A stretch of 64,000 nt of DNA from Malania oleifera. Its lineage: Eukaryota; Streptophyta; Magnoliopsida; Santalales; Ximeniaceae. Numbering within the stretch: the stretch's first letter is position 1; every line of letters starts with the position of its first letter. A program made the position numbers and the translations under genes. The DNA is taken from NCBI RefSeq assembly GCF_029873635.1, contig NC_080422.1, positions 58,439,889 through 58,503,888 of the forward strand, read 5' to 3'. Positions 34,201 through 46,435 of this stretch are shown in pieces. Under the pieces are notes generated by a model. That model worked only from the letters and a program-made list of their open reading frames with translations. It was not told the DNA's origin and did no database searches.

Positions 34201-34250
34201 AAAGTAAATAAAAACTATTGGATTACCTCCTGGAAGCGCTAAGTTTATCA
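31233..34250 (-). other. Element T 3' internal region without recognisable genes
   Basis: It starts at the polypurine tract (AAGTTGGGGGTTG on the minus strand, 31233-31245) and holds about 3 kb with no reverse transcriptase or integrase motifs. Most is AT-rich. The stretch 33280-34050 is less AT-rich and has overlapping ORFs on both strands (see separate entry). Confidence 0.6.
33280..34050 (-). pseudogene. Unidentified decayed ORF region in element T
   Basis: Several overlapping minus-strand frames are rich in Ser, Pro and Thr, for example SFDTSPASSHASSQPTTKRQ followed by a basic RLQAMPRQ, and a Pro-rich stretch IPYVPPSGAPNPPITAP. No single frame spans the region. It is less AT-rich than its surroundings. 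I do not recognise the family. It could be the remnant of an extra gypsy ORF or captured host sequence; neither is supported by a motif. Confidence 0.3.
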
Positions 34251-34599
34251 TCTTTAGCCAGATGTATTGAAGCTCAATTTGGACTCATCTTGGTTCCCAA
34301 GTAGCAGTGGCTTCTCTCTTTTCTTCCTCACACCCGAAATTGCATACCTCCAACTTATTTTTAGAATTGGGTCCCGAATAATGTTTTTTTATAAATTGCT
34401 CAAAAGGTTCCCCAAATTTTGTAATGGTAGGACTATCAAGCATAAGTGTACTCTCCCAAGAGTGTTTCCACAAAATTATCGGAGTTGCTTCCCAAACAAT
34501 TTTGTCAATCACGTCTTCGTCCACAACTTAGACGGTGTTAAGTGGATGTTGGGAGGCATTAAAATGTTAAGCCTACATTGCTACGGCCCCATGAGATGT

Positions 34600-35150
34600 C
34601 CATAATCCTCATCCTACATTAGATGCAGGCATTAGCTGTGGCTAGGAATGGTCGTGTGGAGTTCTCTATATATAAAATGATGAAATCAATAGGGTAATGG
34701 AAATTACCCACCTTGACTACCACCTATTCTACCACACCTCAGGGTTGCTTAAGAGATCGATCAACAAGGCATGGAGAAACTGAGGTAGGTTGCAACACTC
34801 TTGGGTTGATTTTTTGATAGGCTGAGTATGAAAGGATGATCACACTTGCTCCAAAATCTAAAAGGCCCCCCTTAATGGTGTAATTGCCAATTACACACGA
34901 AATAGTAAGTGAACCTGGATCTTTTAGATTAGGAACTAAATGCCTTGGTATTGTGGCACTCATATGCTCGGCTTTCTTAACCAAGCCATCCATTTGCACC
35001 ATTGACTCTATCTCTTGCGTTGACAAGTGCCTAAGGAACTTTATGAACGCAGACTATTGCTTCATGTCATTGAGGAGAAGCTTATCTATTTTCACTTGTT
35101 TAAACATGTCTCAAATGGACTCAGTGGAAGCCTCTTTCCTAAATATAGAG
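34600..35150 (-). pseudogene. Element T aspartic protease region
   Basis: Minus-strand reading gives HLVPNLKDPGSLTISCVIGN, GGLLDFGASVIILSYSAYQK, then LVDRSLKQP, GVVE and FHYPIDFIIL. The order matches the protease of Athila/Tat gypsy elements. The usual D-L/T-G-A-S active site reads DFGAS. Stops follow KQP and lie in the downstream part. It lies directly after gag in the same direction. Confidence 0.8.
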
Positions 35151-35289
35151 GGTGCTAGTGGGGTTGCCGAATGTGCCACTGGGTAGCCGTGAAAAGCCCC
35201 TGGGGGGCGAAATAAGGTGTGGTCCTTTTGGTGTTAGGCATGATATTCAATGGTTTTTGTACTTGACTAGAGGAAGAAAGAGTACATAA

Positions 35290-36990
35290 ATCAGCATTGG
35301 GTGCTTCCATTTTTCCATCTTGAATCTTCCCCATGCTCGGCTGCTTTTTGCCTTGTTCAGCTTTCAGCTCACCATTTTAAAATGTTGTTACTACCTAGGC
35401 CTGCTCAGAGTATGATGAAGGGCCAGCGTCCAATTCATATTATACCCCATATTGCCCCTTTGGATTTATTATGGGCTGACTTGGTAACTTATCCTCATCC
35501 CTTTGACTTAGAGTAGCGGCTAACTATCCTATGGTGATTTCTAGCTTTGTGATAGATTAGAAATGGGAGCGAAGGAGTTGCCTGTCCACTTAACAGTCAG
35601 CTTCAATTTGTTTAAGGGATGTCAACACTATCTCTTGAAATGAATCATATTTGGATTGAGGTAGAGGCGGATGCTGAATCGTTGAAGGTTTGGGGGCTGA
35701 GTCTAGATGATGTTGGAAATTTTTATATAGGCGTGGAGGCACAATGTTAGGGTTTTTTTGAGGTCTTCGGTTTTGAAAATCTAGATCTTGTGGCCTCTAG
35801 GAGAAGTTAGGATATTGTCACCACTTGGGGTTGTAGGTATTTGAATAAAGGTCGTTAGACGGCTTATCGTACCAATTGTGAGTGGCCTTAACTTCCTCCG
35901 GCACAAGCTCAGGCTAGTAATGCACGTGAGGGAAATTGTAACATGTATGGGAAGGGTTGGAGTCGATTGCACAAACCTATGCACACGCTATTTTCTGTGA
36001 TCCTAAGGACATGCATTGATCTAACTTTTTGTATATGGCATGCAGGGTAGAGGCTAGGTCTTGGCTAGTGGCCAACTTATAAACACTGTTTGGTTTAGAG
36101 TTTGATGGATTAGGTAGTCTACGAGTGGTAGCCATGTTCTACTGAGAATTTTCCTCCAGATTTTCAAAGAGAATCCAGGCCTTATTCTCATGCTTACTGA
36201 GGAAAGTACGTCCGCACAACACATCAACCATAGACCTATCTCTCTCAGCCAACCCTTAGTAGAAAGTTTGGACTAATAGCCACATGGGGACCTGGTGATG
36301 TGGACATTTACGAAGCAGGTCCCTAAAGTGCTCTCAAGTTTTGAAAAAGATTTCCTCGTCCATCTGTGAGAAACTTGTGATGGCTTTCCGAGGTTGATTA
36401 GTCTTCCCAGTTGGAAAGTACTTTTTAAGAAATTCATGTTGCATGGTGGCTTAGTTGGTCACCGAGTTTGATTCTAAGGACGTCACCCAAAGTTTGGCCT
36501 TGTCCTTTAAAGAGAATGTGAAAATCCTAAGATGGAGAGCATCATCACTAAAATTAGGGATGTGGATGGTGGAACAAATTTCCAAGAACTCATCTAAATG
36601 CTGATAAGGATTTTTAGTAGAGTTCCCATGAAAGTTTGGCAGCATCGAGATGATTGAAGTTTGAATCTCAAATGGTGCTGCCTGGACATCCGGGAACCGG
36701 ATGCAAGATGGTGATGTGTATGCATTAGGTACAAAGTAGTTCCTAAAAGGCCAAAGGTGTTTTTCTCCCACCACAGGTAGGTGAGGAGCATAGGGTTTCG
36801 GGATTTGTTCAGTGGAAACCGAGGGGTATCTTCAGCCCTAGCTTTTAGTTCAGAAGACTCAGCCTTCTCCAGATTAGAGATAGGTTTCCTAAGAGACCTA
36901 CGGTATTTTTCAATCTACGATCTATGGGAATTATCTCAGGATCCAGAGAACGCAGAGCAAACATACACACGTGTAAGCACACAAATTCAG
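35290..36990 (-). pseudogene. Element T gag
   Basis: Minus-strand reading: AAPFEIQTSIISMLPNFHGN, NPYQHLDEFLEICSTIHIPN, DALHLRIFTFSLKDKAKLWV and, after a stop, EFLKKYFPTGKTNQPRKAI, FSQMDEE and EHFRDLLRKCPHH. This is the retrotransposon gag domain of Ty3/gypsy elements. Downstream a Pro/Asn-rich linker leads towards the protease. Stops occur about every 40-100 codons, so it is a pseudogene. The only open stretch of any length is 36451-36774. Confidence 0.8.
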
Positions 36991-37120
36991 ACTTAAAAAA
37001 AAAGCAGGAAAAAAAATAAAGAAAATGGAAATTAATAAAGAAAGTGAAATCAAAAGGAGAGAAAATCAAAGAAATGGGCAATAATACTCTAAAGCGGAAG
37101 TTGGCTTATAACCGTAGCCA

Positions 37121-37140
37121 AGTCCCCGGAATTGGAGCCA
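37121..37140 (-). other. Primer binding site of element T (tRNA-Asp-like)
   Basis: Minus strand TGGCTCCAATTCCGGGGACT, five bases inside the 5' LTR. It resembles the TGGCGCCGTTGCCGGGGA site, complementary to tRNA-Asp, known from several plant gypsy elements, with a few changes in the middle. Confidence 0.55.
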
Positions 37141-37145
37141 AAATT

Positions 37146-37595
37146 TGGTAGGCTCACCAGGGCTTGGGTCCTTAACTACAAAAAATAATATTTATAAAAC
37201 CTAACTATCCCAAGTTCAGTAGAAAGTGGGTAAGTCAGGTATTGATCCACAGAGACTTGAAGCACAGTTATTAAACTACTTCCAATTTAGTTTACTAAAG
37301 CCTTGTTATGAATAAGAAGTGAAAGATGGTACTTTGCAATGGTGGTTGTCTAACAACTATTGGAAAGCATGTAAATGAAAGAACATAAATCTAAACTATT
37401 GAAAAGAAAGTAAACTTCTAAGTTACCCTACTCCTACAGAGCGATGTTATGGTCTAAATCAGACACTAGATGCCATGCTTCTAACTACGCTCATCCAGAC
37501 TTCCACAAAAGTACTAACCAGAGCGAGCCAAAGCGGGAGAGGGGCAATCTAGCACACAGGGTAAAACCATCCGAAGTACGATCAGGAACTAGAGT
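37146..37595 (-). mobile_element. 5' LTR of element T (truncated)
   Basis: First 450 bp of the plus-strand reading are alignable with 29641-30100. Element A2 then begins at 37596. The missing remainder is not found further right and was probably lost with the deletion near 56693. Confidence 0.8.
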
Positions 37596-39727
37596 TGTTG
37601 GCTTTGGTGTATTCCCAAGAGGGGGGGTGACTTGGAATTTAAAATTTTTCTCCTAGGTTAATCCAGATTTCAATATTGCACAACCTAGGGTGTGTTTATG
37701 TAGTTCCAAATGCGCAGATAAATATAACGTGTGGAAATTAAATCATGCGCGACATTCACAATATAACATACACATGCAAAAATATGAATTGCGGAAATAT
37801 AAACAGTGCACACACGATATGTTATCGGGGTTTGGCCAACTGTGCCTACATCCCTACCTCTAGCTCGCAAGCCCAAGGATTCCCCTAATGCTCACTTAAC
37901 GGGTGGAGCAACACCGGTTACAACTAGGTCAATTAGCGGGGCTGACCTCAACCTACACCTTACCAAGATAGTGCACCTAGCAATCCCAACTGGGTCTAAG
38001 CCAGTCCAAGACTATTCAATAAGGCTAGTCACCTTCTTCATGTGCACACTTGGAATAAAATGAATATGAAAATTTTACGTACAAGGAAATGCTTCTTACA
38101 TAAAAAAATGAGTACCAATATGCTCAACAAAATAATACACTCACATATGATAGGATATTAGGCTCAAGTGAGATTTTGTTAACCATTGTGTTAACTCTCA
38201 ACACAAGATATATCAATGTGTGTATGTGAGAGAGAAACTTTTGATCTTAAGCTAATATACTTCTCGTGTGAATAATCAAACAACCTATACAACCCTAAAT
38301 AAATATCACAAAAATATTTCTCAAATATAAAGCATAGTAGATAATAGGGTTTTAAGCTTGCTAAAGATATTTTCGTCAAGGCACAAATCAAGCTTATGAT
38401 ACTTGCAATGAGGATGGAAGATCAAAAGCCACAAAAGTGTTTTTCCTAATCAAATATTTATGAATGAAATATTATGGGAAAAACCTTAGCTAACTTTCCA
38501 AAAAATCAACACATAATCAAATATAAACAAGGGAGAGTTTAGCTTATACAAATGATATGGGCACACTACCTTCTTTCGAAGCAAGTGGCTAAATGAGTAC
38601 AAGAGGTATGTTTTTAGCAATAGGATTGAAGATATATGAAAGTATAAGGATTTTGAACAAAAATATTTTTAGAGAATTTTTCTTAATCTTAAATCCTAAT
38701 CCATGCTTAATTTTTGCAAATGAATGGCTATATATAGAATTTGGAAAAAATATAGCTATTGGAGACACGCTGTGTATTTTTGAAAGAGATTAAGTAAGTT
38801 TAAATAAGGTTAACTCGGTTTAACTCTCGGTAAAAATTCAACAACAGGAGAGGCTTGGTCGACCATACTTGAGGTTCGGTTGACCGTAGTGTCCATTTTG
38901 GTCGACAAGAGATAATTTGAACTACGATTTCAGTCGACCAGACTTGAGGCAATTTTTGATGTCCAAGGTTCAGTCGACCAAGGTATTTTGAACTTGAAGG
39001 TTCGGTCGACCAGACATTTGGGACATCCCTCGAGGTGGTTCGGTCAACTAAAGCATTGTAGCTCATTTCTAGTCGGTCGAACGAAGAGTCAACTTGTTGA
39101 CCCAGGGAGGATTGGTCGACCGAAGATCTATGCGTGTTCTGGTTTGGTCGACCAAGTGGTCAACAGTCAACCTTGGCAAGGTTCGGTAGACCGAAGGTGT
39201 TTTGAATGTTTTGGTTCGGTTGACCGAACATGGAAAAACTGTGCATTTAAGTTCTAATTTCTATATAAAGTCACCCCTTCTCACATAATTCTCATTTCTA
39301 AGCTATAGGGGAATTTTTCATGTGATATTTTGGGGGTACTAAAGTCAATCTATGGTCTTTGAGAGATAACTCCAAAAATCTAGCGTCGATCGACTGTACC
39401 CTAAGGTCATTAGGATCCCCATGGTCATTTGAGCTTATCAGTCCTATCTTGCTTGCAATGCATTAATTATTATAGGAACATATAAGATTATAGACCCAAA
39501 ATGATAAATATAAAATTATAATACAAATTGAAATATAAATCGATCTTCATGCGCATGTAGTTCCATGGAATATGCCGGGATATGCTCGTTCAGGTGCTCT
39601 TACGGCTTCCACATTGCATCATCATTTGTGCTAACTAAAACGTAAACCTACTTAAATACTTAAAGCACACGGATGAGATATTGTGGTTTGTTATAATCAA
39701 AATAGGGATCTGACTAAAAAGTCAACA
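37596..39727 (-). mobile_element. 3' LTR of A2
   Basis: Bounded by TGTTGGCTTTGG and AAGTCAACA. It has the shared block (37811-37890), the TATATATA box (38729-38737, minus strand) and a GGTCGACC / GGTTGACCGAAC cluster at 38855-39235. Confidence 0.85.
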
Positions 39728-40324
39728 ATCTCTCCCTTTTTGATGATGACAAACACAGGAGCAAAATATGGGTTCGCCTGGCAAGGCTCCCTTAACTGTA
39801 TGCACATATAAAAAACGATATTCAATAAAGTTTACAAACAAGCATGAAGACATCATAATGATTCAAGCTATTCATTTAAGTATGGCTATCATTTTCAAAT
39901 TGAAGTAACAAAAGGTCGGGGAGAAATGACTAATTTTGCTCTTATAAAACATCTCCCCCTTTTGTCATGAGCAAAAGGGTATGTAAAAAATTTAACTTTT
40001 TTTTGAAAAAATATAGCAGTTGAATACACAAAACAGTATACTTGGTGATTAAAAGAGTTAAATGACATGAAAAACATAGTCAGCCAAAAATATACACAAA
40101 CCATTGCAATTGAAACATGTCATAAGACTTATGAAAGATTTGAGTTAAAAGCACACGACATATGATAGAAAATAGTTGGTTTGAGCATAGATGTGGTCAT
40201 ACTAGTTCGCATGTATTTTTATGTGTAGGTACTGAACTAGTTATGCAATTTTAAAATATATATATAACTAATAATAAGGCAAGACATAGAGGATTTTTGA
40301 TTTGAAAGAATTTATTGCCAAATA

Positions 40325-40376
40325 ATAAAAATATGTATATATATATATATATGTATATATATAATTATATATCCTT
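40325..40376. repeat. TA-rich microsatellite
   Basis: Imperfect (TA/TG)n run of about 50 bp in the non-coding interior of A2, absent from the aligned part of A1. Confidence 0.75.
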
Positions 40377-41484
40377 TTTTTGATGTTTGCTTAAAGTACT
40401 AGGGGTTGCTTGCCAAAGACTACTTTAATTTAAGGCAAGCAAGCAACTATCATTCTGGTTTAACATTTAAGCACAATTTTATGATATAACCATAATAGGA
40501 AAACCATATAGATCTTTTAACAAAATTTAACACTCACATGCAAGATCATATTACAAATCAAATGACTGTGGCAAATCAACATGTTTCAAATTATGATTTT
40601 CAATAAAATATTTCATTCAATCACATGCCACACTTGATTCAATAATAGATCTAAGTTATAAAGTTTGTGAGCATAATATGATAGACATTTTAATCTTAGA
40701 TGTTCCCCTTATCAATTTGAATTCTAGCTTAGATTCTTTAACTACTTATACTATCCAAAGATTAATTTCATCCTGCTTAGTAGTATAAGCCATTCATTTG
40801 AAATCCTTTTAAACCAACCATACTGATGATTTATTAACAATATACTGATTAGTATGGTTATCCCTATAGGCCACAGATGCATCTTAGAAAATATATTAAG
40901 GCGTGAACAAATACTCGCAACCAAGAGCAATCCATATCTATGTATAGACCTTTAAGCACTGGATATGATGTTCAGGGTTTTCTGAAGAGTTTCAATATTC
41001 AAGAATGTGAATTGATGCATATGAATCCTTTCAGTTCTTTCTATAAGGATGGAGTTGGGCTCCTCTAATTATTCGATGATTATGCAAACATGAAGTTTAA
41101 TTTTCATTTAGTTTTCACTCATCCTTTCAAAAATATTTTAACTTTTATTTTATTATAATCATCTTTAGACAAGGTTTTACTTAGGAAAATTCTAACAAAA
41201 ATTCGGCAACATGCCGTCTATAAATTGGATATTTTTCCATAAAACTTATACCTAGTAGATTCAAGCAAGCAATATATATTTCAATTCAAGGTACACAAGA
41301 ACCTATATCCACTACCAACAAGTAATTCTTATCAACTGCATACGCTATACAGGAGAGATTCTAAACTAAGTATGCAATCAGGTAGCAATCAACAATTCAT
41401 ATAAAAATAAGCTATCCATCAAATATATTTAACTAATTAGTATATTATGCACAACAACTTTCAGCGCTATTCATAAAGGCATAC

Positions 41485-43570
41485 TGTTGGCTTTGGTGTA
41501 TTCCCAAGAGGGGGGTGAATTGGGTATTTAAAATTTCTTTTTATGTTAAACCAGATTCCATAATCTATAACACCCAACCTAGGGTCTATCTAAGCACATA
41601 CCAATACCCCAACAAAATAATACTGAGCAGATATATAAAATAGATGCAACAGACTTAGTATTTTCTAATTATTCATAGTATTTAAAACATGCACAACATT
41701 CATATAACAATTCAAATATAAACATACATGTGCATAAATTAAATTGCAGAAATATAAAGAGTATAGGAAAAGAAAGAGCCGGCACAGGATATGTTATCGG
41801 GGTTTGGCCAATACTGCCTACATCCCTGCCTCTAGCTCGCAAGCCCAAGGATTCCACTAATGCTCACTTAACAGGTGGAGTGGCACCGGTTACAACTAGG
41901 TCAATTAGCGGGGCTGACCTCAACCTAGACCTTACCAGGATGGTGTGCCTAGCTTTCCTAATCGAGTCTAAGTTAATCCGGGACTACTCAACAGGGCTAG
42001 TCTCCCTCTTCAGGTCCATGCATGGAATACAACGAATATAAAACATTGCGTACAAACAAATGCTTCTTAACTAAGTAGACTATGTACCATTAGCACAATA
42101 TCAATCAATCAATGCACATCAATAATATAGGAATAGTAAGCTCAGTGATGTGTATCCTTGTGCAAGCAACACTCAACAAGATGTGATAGCAAGTATGCTC
42201 AAGAGTGTTTTAATCAAGCTATATCTTTGAAACAAGTTATATCAATTCTCAATAACAAATCAGATTTTCAAAGATGCTAATAATATATTTAAACTAACTT
42301 AAAATATTTTCCTTCAATGAAATAAGTACAAGAGTAGTATGAAAATACTATAGCTTGGAAAAATATTTGCACAACAAAATCAAAGCTATAGGAATCCTGC
42401 GATGACAATGCAAAGATCCTTAAGTTTGTTAGTTTATCCCAACACAAGACTTACAATATTCAAATATGTGGGATAAACTTAACTAAACTCCCCAAAATCA
42501 ATATCAATAATCTGCCAAAGCAAAGGGAGTATTAGTAATATCTAATAAGCACTAGCACAATCAATAAGCTCTCACAATGCTAAGATGTATCAAGGGAATG
42601 AAGATATGAGAGTATTTGGGTAAAATAGGATTTTGAAATAGAGAGAATTTTTGCTAATGATTTTCTTAATCTTGTTGCTAATCCTTACAAATGAACTCAT
42701 ATATATAGACTAAGGCCAAATTATGACTATTTAGGACATGTAAGGCATTATTAGATTTTTTTTAAATCAATTTAGAAAAATTAACCTTATTTAACCCTTT
42801 TAACCATGGTAAAATATTAAGTAACCTGAGGGGTTTCAGGTGGCTAAACTGTGGTTCGGTTGCTCGAATAGACTTAGCTAAAAAAGCAATTTTTTTTTAA
42901 GGTTCAGGTGCCTGAGTTCAAGCTCAGTTGGCTGAACAAAAGTCAAAAACTTTCTGTCCACAATTCGGGTGCCCGAAGCTAAGTTTGGTTAACCAAACTC
43001 AAGTGTTCGGTTACCCGAGGCCTATTTTGAACTAAAACCTTTGGTGGCACGAGTTGGTGAAAAGTTCCCTTTTAAGGGTTCGGTTGCCCAAAGATGATAC
43101 GCTTATTTTTAGTTCGGTCACCCAAACCAAGTCAACCCGCTAACATTCTAGTGGCTCAGGTGCCTGAGGTGTTTTGAATACCAGGGGTTCGATCACCCGA
43201 CCTCTTAGATGATTTTCAATTTAAGTCCAGTTTATTTCAAGTTTGATCCCTTGATTGTGAATGATAATGGGGAATTTTTTGTGCATAAGTGTTGGGACCA
43301 AAGGTCTCACTAAGGTCTTACTGAACTTACCATATATCCTATATGCATGATATGTAGATGATTATTACAGACCTTTTCTCCTAATTACTATTACAGACCC
43401 TTGGTGAAATAAAATGAACGACAACATGAAAATAGTCTTCAGGGTCTTCATGCTTTGCTTCAAGTGTCATTTCTTGATCTACTAATAAAAACTTGGACAT
43501 ACACTTGATAGCCATTAAATATTTGAGTATTAGTCATAATCAAAACAGGGTATGACCCATAGGGTCAACA
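41485..43570 (-). mobile_element. Group A solo LTR (2,086 bp) with CATAC target duplication
   Basis: Complete LTR from TGTTGGCTTTGG to AGGGTCAACA, flanked by CATAC on both sides (41480-41484 and 43571-43575), inside the interior of A2. It contains the shared block (41787-41860), the TATATATA box (42700-42708, minus strand), and a U3 cluster of GGTNACCCGAA / CAGGTGCCTGAG motifs (42820-43205). Confidence 0.92.
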
Positions 43571-44989
43571 CATACAAACTTGTAGTATGATTATGAGAGA
43601 ATCAGTTAATATAGTAATCAAAGAAAGATGTTCCCCCTGAGTTATGCACTTAATCATTTTATGCCTTTTCTTGTCATTAAAGTTCTTTAGTCAAGTACCA
43701 TAATATTTTTCAATGATTTATACTTGGTGTTGATTGTATTAGGCTTATCGGACCAAAAAGTCACAATAGATATTTTTCAAGGTCATAAGCCTGTCTTGCC
43801 CCTTTTCTTATGAATTTCAACGCGTGAGAGGCACAAGTTGGAATGGCTTTCAATTAATTGATCATGCATAGGTTTCTTTCAAATTTAATTTCATCATCTA
43901 GATTTGAAACCTAAATCATATTATCCATTCAACTTCATTTAAGATATGAAGCTCTAAAGGATATGACTTGAGGTTTGAGAGCTTGTTAAAGAAGTATAGG
44001 ATGAATACTCTTAACGATTAATTTCTATTTTGTTCAAAGGAGTATTCTAGTGAAGCAGGACAATTTTCAAAATCATTTCGCGCTAGTGATCATGTTCAAG
44101 TATGAGCAAAGAGCGTCTAGGAGAGTATATTATTATTTATGGAACAATGCTCTTTGGAGGATGGAAAGTATCCTTTAGATATGATCAATTTAGAGCAAGG
44201 ATACGAACCAAGGAATGAGAGAAACCCTACCGAATATGATCATGGTTTGGTAAGGATTTCCTATGAAGGAGATGAGTGAACAAATATTAGAGAATTTTTA
44301 TATTTTAAGTTCAAAGAGAATATTTTGATTTAATCAATAAAACCTGAATCCCTTAGTGGTTGCCTCTAATCTTGATTATAACAAGACGTCTTATGAAAAG
44401 CATACCTAATATATATATTAATCATTTATGATCAATAGTCCTTTAAACGTAGAGTGATGACTTGATTTTGATTTAGGCTTTTCATATTCAAAAATGCATT
44501 TAGGGTCTAGTGATATATTGTTGGCCTAGATAGGCTTACCAACTCTTGGTTTTGATGATAACAAAGTAAAGTTATCAAATGTGTTTTCAAGTGATATTAT
44601 TTCAGGCAAAGATGATTTGCTCAAATTTCACATACCCTAACATGAAAGCTTACAAGGATCAAGGAACAAAGAAAGTCACACATGAATACTAGAGATCTAT
44701 AATGAAAGCTCATAGAAGTCTGAAAGATTAAAGAGCAACATTAAAAGGACTCAAAGCAAAGAAGTGTCAAATGTGTTTATAGAACAAGCTTTGTAGGTAC
44801 TTCAAAGTTGATTCAAATATAAATTTTCATTTTGAAGCTCATTAGGCAAAGACATACTTAAGAAATCTTAGTTTTTAAGTCTTGGAACATGTTTTTCAAA
44901 GTTAAAACAAGTTCAAATTCCAAGGTTAATTAAACAAAAGAGAGAGAAATCAAAAATGACTTTGAAAAGAGAAACATCCAGCTGACAGA

Positions 44990-45270
44990 CGACTGTCTAC
45001 ATAAGGACAGATGACTGGAAAGTTAAACAACCTAAACTAACAGAAGTAAGAAGCTTGACAGACGACTGCCAGTGTCAAGTGAGACGCCTGTATGTGTTCT
45101 ACCAGCTGACTGCCATCATTTTGTGTGTTTTGAAAAATTGATTTGTTTAGTGACTGAGGACTATCACCATTAGGACAACCGACTGCCACCTTTCTGTTTA
45201 GAAAAAAATATGTATGATATACATGGACAAATGACTACCAGCGACTACACAGTCGTCTGGCTCGCGGTAG
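44990..45270. repeat. CAGACGACTG motif cluster in F U3
   Basis: About ten variants of GACAGACGACTGCCA / GGACAGATGACTG / CAGCTGACTGCC in 280 bp, followed by GGCTCGCGGTAG. It ends about 130 bp before the TATA box at 45401. The same motif types recur inside the element at 53428-53545. Confidence 0.75.
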
Positions 45271-45400
45271 ATTTTAAAATTTCTAACGAGCATATTTTTG
45301 AAATTTAAATTATTTTGAAGCCCAAATTAATTTACAACTTGGACCCTACTCCAAGTAAACCTGGGGAACAAGCAAGAAGTCTTTCTACATCTATAAATAC

Positions 45401-45410
45401 CCTCAAGGTT
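45401..45410 (+). promoter_or_regulatory. TATA box of F 5' LTR
   Basis: CTATAAATAC, the canonical plant TATA box form. The same box is at 56500-56509 in the 3' LTR. Confidence 0.7.
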
Positions 45411-46381
45411 CATTAATTTAGACACTAGAAATCAATTAAGCTATCATACTCTCTCAAAGCTTACTAAAATTCCGAAAGTCTGCTATTGCCCTCATCACTC
45501 AAGAAAATCTCTGAAGTCTTGCTGAGTTTCTCACTGTGTTTGTGCATCGATTGTTGATTCTTTCATCTATTGAAAGATACTTACCCTGATAAATCTTTAG
45601 AGCTTCATATTGAATTTTCATATTCTGAATTTTCTGAAGTACATAGTTTTTCAATTTGTACTAATAAGCTCTTTGAGGAGCAAGTTCTTGTATGCCTTGT
45701 TTTATATCTTTGTAATAGATTGATTGACAGTTCGAGTGCTGAATCGTTGGACAAAACAAGGGGACATTGTTTGGAAAAGGCAGGCTCTAGCCTTACCCAA
45801 GGAGTGTTGTAATTGGTATTGTTCCGCCTGGTAAAGGAACGGTGATAGTGAATCCTTTGGTGATTTTTCCAAGGGCGAGGATGTTGGCTGTGTTGAAAAC
45901 AAACCTCATAAAACCCTGTGTTTTTCTTTCTCTTCCCTACTCTTTATTCTTTTTAGAAAAAAGTTACTATCTGTGTGGTTGCTTTAAAATTAATAAATTT
46001 GGAGGGTTTGGTTATTAAATAGACCGGAAGGTAATTTGTTTTTGGTTTGATCAACATTAATTGCGGAAACCAAAAGGGACTATGTTGGTTGATCTTCCTT
46101 AACTTATTATACTGGAAGTTTATTTAAAAGTTGAACATTGGGAAGAAGTTTAATTGTGTTACAGGGCTTATACAAGTTCAGCAAATTTTCATATTGATAT
46201 AGGGCTATTATTACAAAAATTGAGTGGTTGATAATTTTACTTTGATTGTGATTACTATGAATTAATTTTGATTGTATTTAAGCATTGACTATTGTTTTAA
46301 AACAAAAGGTATTAAAAAGGAGGAATAAAATTTTTTAATCCTAATTCAGCCCCCTCTTGGGAAAGTTATTCCAATTTCAAT

Positions 46382-46393
46382 TGGTATCAGAGC
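46382..46393 (+). other. tRNA-iMet primer binding site of F
   Basis: TGGTATCAGAGC, two bases after the LTR end, complementary to initiator tRNA-Met. Confidence 0.9.
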
Positions 46394-46435
46394 GTACGTA
46401 TAGTAATTCCTAACAAGAAACTATAAAAAGATCAA

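Larger units (their letters stand above)
29641..37595 (-). mobile_element. Element T: Ty3/gypsy element with gag and protease only
   Basis: Two direct repeats, 29641-31232 (1,592 bp) and the truncated 37146-37595, flank an internal region with degraded gag and protease on the minus strand, a tRNA-Asp-like primer site and a polypurine tract. No reverse transcriptase, RNase H or integrase can be read between the protease and the 3' LTR. The left flank is GTATT. The right LTR is cut by element A2, so the target duplication cannot be checked. Gag and protease style is that of the Athila/Tat group. Confidence 0.8.
37596..44518 (-). mobile_element. Element A2: group A element, 3' LTR and non-coding interior
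   Basis: The 3' LTR is 37596-39727. The interior continues 39728-41484 and 43571-44518, split by a solo LTR. Left flank AGAGT. The interior matches A1 (10494 to about 13060) in order, including a pyrimidine tract next to the LTR and another at 39951-39963. The gag end and 5' LTR are absent: element F starts at 44519, and the material expected to its right has been deleted. Confidence 0.8.
44519..46379 (+). mobile_element. 5' LTR of element F (1,861 bp)
   Basis: Opens TGTTGGCCTAGATAGGC and ends CCCCCTCTTGGG ... CCAATTTCA, two bases before the primer site. It carries a GACAGACGACTG motif cluster (44990-45270), a CTATAAATAC box (45401-45410) and the shared block (45844-45915). Confidence 0.9.
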
